Part shown: in pieces, positions 32,278 through 42,189 of the stretch
Numbering within the stretch: position 1 is the first letter of the stretch
Layout of the letters: each line of letters opens with the position of its first letter
Origin: Scytalidium lignicola
Lineage: Eukaryota > Ascomycota > Leotiomycetes
NCBI GenBank assembly: GCA_002812745.2
Contig: NCSJ02000341.1
Location: forward strand, 1 to 43,789
Length of the DNA stretch: 43,789 nt
Direction: 5' to 3'
Translations under genes and position numbers: made by a program
Notes under the pieces: generated by a model
What the model was told of the DNA's origin: nothing
Seen by the model: only the letters and a program-made list of their open reading frames with translations
The model's database searches: none

Positions 32278-33435
32278 AATATAAAGACGAAAATTTACAA
32301 TATTATAGTTAAATGCTAAAGTTAATAATTAGTGAAGAATCTTGTAATATTATTAGTTAATTCAGCGAATTCAAGTAATTTGATTGATCAGAAATATAAA
32401 GTGGTCAAAGCAATTCATTTAATAACATTTTAAGAATAATTTTAACTAGCTTNAAAAAGACAAACAGACAAAGACAAAAAGACAAACAAATAAAGACAAA
32501 GACTATAATTAACTTTTAAGAGATTTGATTAGACAAACAAATAATTCAAAGTAATATAATTAGTTAAAGATTACAAAGTTTTAGTAATTTAAGAGATTAT
32601 TCGAATTTAAAAGACAAGTTCAAGAGATAACTTCAAGAATATAATTTAAGAAAGTAATGTTTAATTCTATTAGTCAGCTATGTAATTTAAGGTGATATTA
32701 TTAGTCAAAAACAAGAAGTTAAAAGTTATTCAAGTAATACAGAATAATATAAAGTTTACAGACAAGAAGATAATAATCTAAAGAATAATTTAGGATACAA
32801 AAGTAATTATTATTATTCAATTCTATTAAACAGTTCAACAATTCAAGTAATATTATTAACTAGAAAAGTAGAGTTAATAATTGTTATTCATACATAGAAT
32901 TTGTAAATAATTTACAGTTGATTCAGGAATAAGGATGACAATTTAAAGGACATAATTCAGGAGAAAAAAGTTAAAGATAATATAAAAGACAACAGAGATT
33001 AGTATTCTTCTATTTGATTAATTAACTTAATGGATTCGAACAATTTGATTAGTTGAAAGCATAAAGTTAACTAGTTATATTCATTTATAAGTGTTTAAAG
33101 ACAATTTAGAAAATGACAAAAAGGATAAGAACAATTACAATTTGACGATATTAAGTGATTTAACAATTATAAACGATAATTACAAATAATTTAATTGGTT
33201 AGAACCAAAGAATTCTATAATACAATTAGTTAGTTAACTTTAAAAGACAAATGTGATTTATAATAGTTATTAACATTCAGAATTACTAACAAGCATTNAA
33301 AAACAAAAACTGAACGAGTAATTCAACAATATAATTGGTTGAAAGTCAATATTCTAGTATTTTGATTAGTTAATTAATTTCAAGGATATATAAGTAATAC
33401 TAGAAAGTTAAGTCGATATACTAGAATTATAATTA
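32278..33435. repeat. Degenerate dispersed-motif field, unassigned
   Basis: A motif near ATTCAA(G/C)(A/T)ATTTGATTAGTT(A/G)(A/G)AA recurs in diverged form at about 32369, 32532, 33033, 33183, 33320 and 33360. In between is AT-rich sequence without coding potential. It may be an old tandem array with unequal spacing. It borders copia-2 where that copy's 3' half should begin. Confidence 0.5.
32455..32506. repeat. (GACAAA)n microsatellite
   Basis: About eight imperfect GACAAA/GACAAAAA units, directly after an N beside an A run. Confidence 0.75.
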
Positions 33436-35878
33436 AATTTGAAGTATTAAGAGCTTCTTTATAAGATTTCAGTTCTGTAAGATTATCTATTACAACTAAA
33501 GTATACTTTAAATTTAAAGTAGAACAAGTTATAAGACAATGGTTATAAGTTATAATAATTACTAAAAGTTAACCAAGAATCTTTTTATCATCAGGGAAAG
33601 TTCTAAAGATGACTGCAAATAGAGAAACAACTGGAGATAAAGCTTAAATGCTTGATTTTACAACTTATAAACATGTAATGCAATTTTCTGTAAGATTAAC
33701 ATGTAGAATATTAGAATTATTAAGATTATTAAGATTATTAAGACATCTTAGATAAAATTCAAGCTTCTTATTCTTTAAGCCTTTTAAACAATTACAATCA
33801 TATTTAATAAGAATAACTACTTAAGGAATTTCATCTTTAAACACTTCCTTCTTCTTAATAAGTTGTATAACCTTCTTAAACATAGAGTTTAACTGTAAAG
33901 AGAAAGTTACATCTTGTAAAGTAAAAAGTAAAGATTGTAATGAATATAAGAAATTAACTTTAATAATAGCTTCAGCATCTTAAGCCTTAATAATAAGCTT
34001 TTCTAAGTATAAATTACTTTTTGTAAAAGTAATATAAGAAGTGTAAACTAACTTGTAAGTACATAAAAGAACTTAACAATAATAAATTAAATTACTCTTA
34101 AAGCTTAATAATATATCCTTTTTAGCCTTAGAAGCTATCTTTTAAGATATTACACAATATTCTTTGTTAATATGTATAAAGATTTTAAAACTAATAACAT
34201 AAAGGTTTAATAAATCAAGCTTATAATTAATATTAGAAGAAGAAACTTATTTTATAAAAACTTTAAATAAAGTGATATTACTTATAAGAGTTCTGGTTAC
34301 AAGATAATTGCTAATATATATAATTAACTTGTATATCTTATTCTAGAGTATAAGAAGAATACTAACAATAATTATAATAATACAAGTTCTTATGAATATA
34401 AAGTATTTAACTCCGTTAAAAACTTTATTTTATTATAATATATAAGAAGTAGTCTTTTCATGTTAAATACTTTTATAATTACAAAAAATATTAAGTTTCT
34501 CTTTACTAAACTTGTTTTCACTATTAATTCAAATCAGTTTAAAAGTAGTATTTTACCAATTCTTGAAAAGAATACAATGTATAATTATAACATTATATAT
34601 ATTCTTCTTTTCTTTATAAATATAACCTTAAATAACATTAGAGCAATTATTCATAATAATAATAACATAATAATACTTATTATAATTAATAAGTATAATT
34701 GTATACACATTAATATTCAAGATTTTATTAACTTTAGTAGATTGTTTTCTAAGTTTTTAAGAAATACTTTTTTCAGAGTAATTATACTTATACACTTTAC
34801 AAAGGAAAAAGTCCTTGTCAGAAACATTATTAACCTTGCATCAACATTAAGAATAACTTTAATAATGTTTTTAACAACCTTAAAGCTTATATATACTAAA
34901 CGTTGATAAATAATATTCAGACTAAGGATTGTTTAACAAGTAGAAAAAGTTAAAACAAGTATTATTAGAATAAATGCTAATCTTAAATAAATACTAGTAG
35001 AAAAAAAATGTTATATTTAACATTGTTTTTATCAAATATACTAAATGAAGTAATACAAGTATTATTATCTTATACAAGAAGTCTTAAAACTCTGAAAATA
35101 TTAACTAGAAATATAAGTATATAATGTACATTAATAAATATTAAAAAAAAGGATAAACCATTTAAACAAGTAATTTCAAGAGTAACAGTATTTATACTTA
35201 TAATCAGAGCAAAATTATTATTTGTCTTTATAAGATAAAGGTTAGAATATATTAAGTAAAAGCTAAAGTTAAACTAATTAAGATTATTAATAATATAATC
35301 AGTAATACTTGTATTTACAATCTATTAATTGTACATAAGCATAGAAAAAGTTATGAGATTAACAATAACTAGGCTAGTAAAGTTGAAATTAATAATATTA
35401 AAATCAGACTTTTTAAACTTTAACTTGTCTTTATCCTTTTTCTTCTTCTTCTTCTTGTTAAACTGCTTTACTTTATATTCTTCAAGCTTTTCAAGATACT
35501 TTTAAAAGTAATCAGATTCCTTATAATTATTCTTTTTACAATAATTACATTTAATGTCCTTAAAGCTCTTCAAATTGTTCAAGTTTAAATTAGAATTATT
35601 CTTATTATATATAATAGTACTAGAAGAGTTAGTAATAAAGATAAATTCATTAACAATATCTTTTATAAGTTAAATAAGTATAAGTAACTTCTTAAATCTT
35701 CTAGTTAAATATTAATGTTCAACTTAAATAAGATATTTATCCTCAAGACTAGAAATAAAGATAAATTTATAAAGTAACTTTATATTATTATCCTTAACAA
35801 CTTTTAAATTAGTTATTATTAACTTAAACATAATAATATATACACTTATAAAGTTAAAGTAACTATGTTTGATAAAGT
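33436..35878 (-). mobile_element. copia-2 fragment (gag and 5' half of pol)
   Basis: Collinear with copia-1 from about 22230 to 24780, in the same orientation, with dense transition differences. On the minus strand it encodes an integrase start (VSDKDFFLCKVYKYNYSEKS near 34800) and Gag with zinc knuckle C-N-Y-C-KKNN-Y-KESD-Y (near 35540). It lacks the reverse transcriptase/RNase H half and 3' LTR on its left. It is cut on its right at 35878 by the LTR of copia-3, in mid-gag. The plus-strand frame 34460-34906 is antisense noise. Confidence 0.8.
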
Positions 35879-36034
35879 GTTGTAATATCCTAGTTACTAC
35901 TTCAGACACTATATCTCATGACTTTCTTTTTGTTTAGTAACTAGCTTCACTTATACATAGTTATACTATTACACTATAATACAATTTGTATAACCCTGAT
36001 TACACAACCTTTTACTGTATTATAACTCAACAAG
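35879..36034 (+). repeat. copia-3 5' LTR
   Basis: About 156 bp. It is the reverse-complement counterpart of 20303-20467 with many transitions, and is recognisable at both ends and at ATGACTTTC / TTAGTAACTAG in the middle. Confidence 0.75.
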
Positions 36035-37598
36035 TTATACACTCCGGTAATAACATAATTAGGCTAACTCTCCTTTTATAACATTTTACGTCAAATACTC
36101 TTATTTCTGTTTATCTACATGTCTAACCATTACCTTCAGCATAACCAACAATTCTAGTATTGTAATTCTTCCAAAGGACTAAAGACTTAAGGGTTCTGAG
36201 AATTATAACCTTTAAAACTCTTGTTTTATAGTATTATTACACTTTAAAGGCTTTGATAATCATGTTAATAATACTGTTTCACCTCTTAAAGGAAATACTC
36301 TTAAGTAAAAGATCTAATATAAAGATAATGCCAAAACCTATATATATTTCAATGTCAATATCAATAATGAGGCTATGCTTTTGATCAAGGACTATAAGAT
36401 TATAAAGCTTGCTTAAGATACCTTAAAAGCTTAATATTAAGGAAAAGGTCATAACTTATAATAGAAGTTCTTGTTTAAACTGATTTTAATCAAGCATAAT
36501 CACTTTAAGTTTATAAGTGTGTATATTATTATATTTAAGTTAATAATAACTAATTTAAAGGTTGTTAAGGATAACAAAATAGATTTACTTTACAAATTCA
36601 TCTTCATCTCTAGTTTAAAGGATAAATATCCTATTTAAGCTAAACATCAATGTTTAGTTAGCAGATTTAAGAAATTACTTATACTTATACAACTTATAAA
36701 AGACATTGTTAATAAATTTATATTTATTATTAATTCTTCTAGTATTGTTATATATAACAAGAACAACTCTAATTTAAACAATTCAAAAAGCTTTAAAAAC
36801 ATTAAGTACAATCATTATAAGAAGAATAGTTATAAGGAATCTGATTACTTTTAAAAGTATTCTGAAAAGCTTAAGGAATATAAAGCAAAGTAAAATAACA
36901 AGAAGAAGAAAAAGAAAAAGGATAAAAATAAGCTAAAGGATAAGCTTAAAAAGGACAAGTTTNAATTCTAACATTGTTAACCTTAACTTTACTAACTTAA
37001 TCATTGTCAATCTTAAAGCTTTCTTTATGTTTATATATAATCAGTAGATTATTAATACAAGTATTACTGATTGTATTATTAATAATCTTGATTAATTTGA
37101 TTTTAGAATCTATTTAGCATATTCTAACCTTTATCTTATAAAGACAAGTAACAATTTTACTTTAATTATAAGTATAAGCATTATTACTCTTGAAACTATT
37201 TATTTAGATAGTTTATCTTTTCATCTAATACTTATTAATATACAATATATACTTATATTCCTGGTTAATATCTTTAAGGCCTTNAAAACTTCTTGTACAA
37301 AGTAATAATACTTATATTACTTCTTTTAGTATATTCAATAAAAACAACATTGAATATAATGTTGTTATTATTACTTTTATCAATGTTTATCTTAAATTAA
37401 CTTTTATTCTAACAACTCTTATTTTAACTTTTCTTACTTGTTAAACAGTCTTTAGTCTAGACATTATTCATTAATGTTTAATATATACAAGCTTTAAAGT
37501 TGTCAAGAATACAATTAAAACTACTCTTAGTATTAATACTAAGTTAGTAAAGAAAGCCTCTGATAAGGACTTTTTCCTTTATAAGTTATATGAATATG
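35879..37598 (+). mobile_element. copia-3 fragment (5' LTR, gag, start of pol)
   Basis: Plus orientation. The 5' LTR is 35879-36034 (TGTTGTAATATCC to ACTCAACA), followed by the primer-site region TTATACACTCCGG shared with copia-1. Gag at about 36126-36970: RLKGSENYNL, then KVVKDNKIDLLYKFIFISSL, then a zinc knuckle near 36805-36850 in which all four ligands read tyrosine. A poly-lysine tail (KKKKKDKNK) follows, then the integrase start. It ends abruptly at 37598 against a gypsy-2 LTR. It is inserted in copia-2, head to head. Confidence 0.8.
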
Positions 37599-37956
37599 TG
37601 TTACAAAACTATGCTATCCAGGTTACTGGATAGCCAAGGGTAAGGTAGATGTTCAGGGACAACAGAAACATATAACATATAAGCAGGTGACTAAGTCAAA
37701 GGCAGGATCCAGTAATGTATTTAGGTTGAACACGAGAAGTTTACTCTCATGTTCTTATAGTGTACTTATATAGATAATGAAATCCAACTAGACCCTTTAG
37801 ACTTCCTAAGTCTTCTAGGTCTATGGACTCTTTGGACCTCCTAAGTCCCTTAGGTCCTTATCATGTCATGTGATCGTTAGGTTCTCTATATACACTTTGC
37901 TGTGTATCAAGCCTCAGGCTTATACTAATCATTATGTTATGGTAAAACCTATAACA
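37599..37956 (-). repeat. gypsy-2 3' LTR (GGACC-type array)
   Basis: 358 bp, TGTTACAAAACT to CCTATAACA. The internal array at about 37785-37860 consists of GGACC/GGTCC-type units such as TAGACTTCCTAAGTCTTC, unlike the GATC-type array of the other two copies. Confidence 0.85.
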
Positions 37957-38046
37957 TTATCCCCTTTTGTGCTTAGTGTTGTCCTAACATTAAAACGTTA
38001 TCTTCGAACATTTCCTTTGTTTGTTAATCCTTTCTTCCTTTCCAAC

Positions 38047-38502
38047 ATGCTACCTAAACAACAATGTTCTAAGAGCAACACAGAAGAAAGGATAAGATCA
38101 AGAAAATATCAAGAAGCATTGGACTTAGGAGATCATATAACAAAGTATAATATCAAGATATCTCCTTGCAGTTTCTACGTCCAAAACGGTTTGACTTACT
38201 TGATGGTTTCTGAGTTTAACCATTGTAATGAGTATGCTTGTCAGAGGTGTAAATGCAAGAGTAAAGGCATTCCTGTAACCTCTTGGGAAACCCTCGATAA
38301 GGAGGAGGCCTGTCTTAAGGCTGAGGAGGAGAAGGCTGCTCAGGCTATAGCCAAGAACATAACTTGTCTTGCTTGTCTTTGTAAACAAAAGAAGTTCTTT
38401 TGCAAACATATTAGTAAAATGATCTACTATGGACTTTCTTCCTTAGATGAATTAGATGTTGTAGAAGAGAAAGAGAGGCAAGAGAAACAGAATTCCTTAT
38501 AA
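38047..38502 (+). CDS. Antisense cysteine-rich ORF of gypsy-2 (151 aa, open)
   Basis: Runs opposite to the gypsy-2 coding strand, just inside the 3' LTR. The ATG at 38047 opens 151 codons; the longer frame from 37870 would start inside the LTR. It contains 11 cysteines, including CNEYACQRCKCKSKG (60-74) and CLACLCKQKKFFCK (107-120), then MIYYGLSSLDELDVVEEKER and a lysine/glutamate-rich end. It resembles the antisense frames that accompany some fungal gypsy elements, with a small cysteine cluster, a charged helix and an acidic end, known to me only as uncharacterised proteins. Several cysteines (89, 107, 110, 112, 119) look like arginine codons changed CGN to TGN by RIP, so the protein is probably altered even though no stop was created. 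Expression is unproven. Confidence 0.55.
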   Translation: MLPKQQCSKSNTEERIRSRKYQEALDLGDHITKYNIKISPCSFYVQNGLTYLMVSEFNHCNEYACQRCKCKSKGIPVTSWETLDKEEACLKAEEEKAAQAIAKNITCLACLCKQKKFFCKHISKMIYYGLSSLDELDVVEEKERQEKQNSL

Positions 38503-38999
38503 CCCCCAAAGTCATATTCTGCTGACTTAAGCATAACTTCTTCCTTTGTTGTCAACNTTTTTCTTCTTTAACCTTGTGATTTTATCACCTAGAAATCCAT
38601 TCTAGGATAAGTTTGATAATATCCTTCTAATAACTCCTTACAACTTATAAGATTAAAAGTAAGTTCTTATTCATTTTTGCTTTTTAAGTATCTTATCTAT
38701 TTAACCAAGTATTATAGTTTTCTATAATATATCCTATGGTTAATGATTTTCTTAACTTCATATTCTTTTTCTAGATTAACCTCTTCTAACATTAACGTTT
38801 GAGTATTCTTAAGTATTAGTTCAAGAAGTAAAACATAGAAAACAAGATATATCTTAACTGTTGTTAATAACTTCAATTTATATATTAAAGGCTTATAGAC
38901 TTCTTTGATTTTGTATAGTCTTATCTTTACCTAGTCTAGTTTATTACTTAATCTTGTTGTTTTGATGTTTTTTCTAAGAAGGTAATCATACTTTATTCT
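38503..38999. other. Junction between antisense ORF and protease remnant
   Basis: About 500 bp where roughly 3 kb of reverse transcriptase, RNase H and integrase would be expected in a complete gypsy element. Nothing was recognised. The composition shifts here from mildly to strongly AT-rich. Confidence 0.4.
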
Positions 39000-41800
39000 T
39001 TAATTAATTATTAGATTTATACTTTCTTATCTATTTGATTCTTAATATAACTTGATATATTTTTAACTTTGTAACATCAAAAGATATCTTCTCTTAGTAG
39101 CTTTTGCTATACTTCATATTTAAGTTCTGAGTTTGAATGTTGATATGCTTTTTAACCTTAATATTGTTTGTTAACAATATTAAGTAGTTGTTATCCTTAA
39201 CTTTTATGCTAAGTCTAAGTTACTTTATAACTTATTTATTGATGAAGTTCCTTTTAGCTTTTAAATTGATTAAGGCTTTTATTAGTTTTTTGTACAATGT
39301 TATGTTAATATATAATGAACTTTTATTGTTTATAGAGTAGAGATTAACATTTCTAGTATTGTTGATTAAAATGTTATTGGTGATTTCTAAATCCTTAGTA
39401 TTCTCCTGAAGTTCTTCAAATAATGTTATTTGCTTTGTAATAAGGTTTTTCAACCTTAGTTTATCTAGGCTTCCTTTGTTTATAAATGCATGTATATCTT
39501 ATACTTATTCTGTTATTTCATTTCTAAGACGTTCNTTTTATTTTAGTGCTAAAAATATCATTTACTATAAGAATTCTTTTTATAAAATTCAAAAAGTATG
39601 TTGTTACTTCTTAATTGAACTGTTGATTAATTCTTTGTAGTAATTTGTTTTCTCTTAGTAATATGATAAGTACTTTCAAAGGTAATAAATCTTCTTCTAG
39701 TTCATTAACTGTAAATAATGTTTTTATATCCTAGTTAACTAGTTCAACAATAATCTTTACTAGTTTTCTTTATTCTTGTTAAGTATAATATTACTCAACT
39801 TTGAGTAATTGTTTTACTGATTTTCCTAAGCTTCAAATTTCTTTATATTATGTTTTTACTTTAAAATGGTTTTGTTNAAAAAGTTATCATTAAAAGTCCT
39901 TTATATTGAACATTATATTATCCTTACATAACATAGCTTAATCCCTCTTTTATCACTATCCAAGTGTCCTTAAGCATTTAGTTGAAGTTATCTTGGATTT
40001 GAGTTCTTTTTACTAGTAAGAAGAATTTACATAATCCTTTCTTTATAATAATACTCTGTAAGTTAGTTTTATAGACTAAGGTAAGATCCTCAAGATTAAG
40101 TTCTTATTCCTTAACAATTGCTTCTTCTTATTATATAGTTTTATAAAGTTGGTTTCTGTTTAAGATTTCCTATCCTCTTAGTCCTCTTATGCTAATTATA
40201 AGATAATATTTCAAGATTAATAATTCTTTAAAAACAAGGTATTGTTTTGTTGGTATAGCCTTGAAGTTCATTAGCATAATCATTTAAATTCTACTGACTT
40301 TTGGTATAAATCTCCATTTATTTAGGCTAATAGCCTTCTCTTGATTCTAAGAATGTCTTATATGTTAAGTCTTTCTCATTAATACAAAGCTTGTTTCTAA
40401 GACTTTTGCTATTACTATCTTATCTACATCAGTTTTAACAGTAAGTTTTAGTATAATTATTAAGTTCTAATAATCTTCTTTTTCTTCTAAGAAGTTCTTT
40501 TTATCACTTGAACTTTCCTCTTCTGATGATTCTGATAGAATATTCATAATTCTTAGGATTTTCATAACTTTAACTTTAACTAATATACTTGCCTTATTAT
40601 CCTTCTTATGAGTATTTGTTATGTGTCCAGACATTTTGCACTTAAAGTATAACTTGTTTTTTCTTCTCTTATCAAGTTCTTCAAAGGAAATTCTAAAAGA
40701 ATTCCCCTTTTTACTTTTCTCTTCAAAGTACTTTTTTTCNTTTTTCCTTTAAAAGTCNTTTTCTTTCTTTATAACATTTAACTTTATAAGGTCTTCATAA
40801 TCCCTTTTCTTATTAAGCTTTCTTCTGTTAAAGTAAAATCTACTCTTTTTGTCTAAGATCATTTTATATTGTTCATTCTTAATCTTGATAGACAAATCAA
40901 TAAGAATATTAAATGTAATAATCATAAGTTGATAATACAATTTTTCTTTGATGGAGTTCTTTAGTCTTATCTTAAACTAGTGTATATACTCCTCTTTTCC
41001 TCAGTTAACTGATATTGCATACTAGTAATAGAGTATTACATATTCACTAAGGCTTTTAGTTTGTCTAAGGTGGGCTAATCACCTTTCAGCATTCCNTTTT
41101 TTTGTCAACATCCTTATACAAGCGTTTAAGTTCACTTGTATAGTTGACTTAACTCTTGAGGAGGTTGATTACTTCNTTTTTTCTTTATTTCTCCATTTAT
41201 TATAAACTATTTGTCCTTAAAAAGTTGAAACTAAGTTTTTACTACTCTTCTTAAATATGTTAATGCTCACAGAACCTTATGTGTATCTCTAAGTATTAGG
41301 TAATTGTTTAGCATTAAATAAGTTCTTGTCTAAGAAAGATAAACTTTTAACTTCNTTTTTTTCCTTATAGAACAAGTCTAGCTTAATGATTTTGATTTCT
41401 CTAAAAGTTATCATTAGAACTTGTTTAGTATTACTTTCTAGTTCAAAGTCTAAATTAAGGTCTAGACTAAAAGCTCTTAATACTGGCTTTAAGTTAAGTT
41501 TAGGTAATAGAGGTGTTGGTTTCTTTCTTATAACTCTTGACGATTCCTTAACAATTGATCCTTCTGTTGACTTAGTAAGTTACTTTAGTGATATAATAAT
41601 TTTTCTTAATACTTCTTCTTAAATATTAGTTTCCTTGATAATCTAATCCTTACCTTAGTCTTCTTTAAAGTTATCTTCTGAACTTTCTTTAAATACTTCC
41701 TTAGATCTCTTTTTAGATTCTTCTTCAGAGCTTTCTTCAAAACCTTCTTCAGGTTATTGTTTACTGTTGTTATCTATTAGTATGTCTACTTTCAAATCCT
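39000..41800 (-). pseudogene. gypsy-2 gag-protease remnant
   Basis: On the minus strand, an acidic linker (SSEEESKKRSKEVFKESSED near 41700) is followed by Gag sequence and a zinc knuckle near 40620-40665 (Y-F-K-C-KMSG-H-ITNT-H). An aspartic protease region at about 39300-39000 reads KALINLKAKRNFINK, then LILLTNNIKVKK and YQVILRIK. The active-site DSG appears as NLK (39259-39267). Frames are broken by stops and by N beside homopolymers. No reverse transcriptase motif follows. Confidence 0.65.
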
Positions 41801-41828
41801 GACTTATCAAGATAAATAATGTTCAAAA

Positions 41829-42189
41829 TGTTACAAAACTACGTTATCCAGGTTATTGGATAACTAAGGGTAAGGTAGATGTTCAAGGACAATGGAAACA
41901 TATGACATACAAGCAAGCAATTAAGTTCAAGGTAAGGTTTAGTAATGTATTTAGGTTGAACACAAGGAGACTACTCTCATGTTCTTACAGCATGCTTATA
42001 TAGATAATGAAATACAGTGAGATTATTAGATCACTATGATCTCTCAATCCAAGTCCTTAGATCACTGGATTACTCTGATCCAATAATCTTAATCACATAA
42101 CCTCTTAATTGTTAGGTTCTCTGTGTATACCTGCCATGTACCAAGCCTCAGGCTTACACCAATTAGCTTGTTCGGTCAAACCTGTAACA
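41829..42189 (-). repeat. gypsy-2 5' LTR (GATC-type array)
   Basis: 361 bp, TGTTACAAAACT to CCTGTAACA. Its internal array (about 42012-42090) aligns with that of the solo LTR at 26164 as a RIP-changed version (GATCACTATGATCTCTCAAT). Confidence 0.85.

Larger units (their letters stand above)
37599..42189 (-). mobile_element. gypsy-2, apparently chimeric and lacking RT and integrase
   Basis: Minus orientation: the 3' LTR is 37599-37956, with the polypurine tract (minus strand AAAAGGGGATAA) next to it, and the 5' LTR is 41829-42189, followed on the minus strand by TTTTGAACATTATTTAT, like the gypsy-1 primer-site region. The 3.9-kb interior holds Gag and an aspartic protease remnant, then only about 0.5 kb before the antisense ORF, so reverse transcriptase, RNase H and integrase are missing. 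Flanking pentamers differ (ATATG against ACTTA), the LTRs carry different internal repeat types, and the left flank is copia while the right flank is Helitron. Confidence 0.8.

Noticed and set aside
34460..34906. 148-codon plus-strand open frame
   Set aside because: Antisense counterpart in copia-2 of the frame at 23340-23717; the minus strand reads as integrase.
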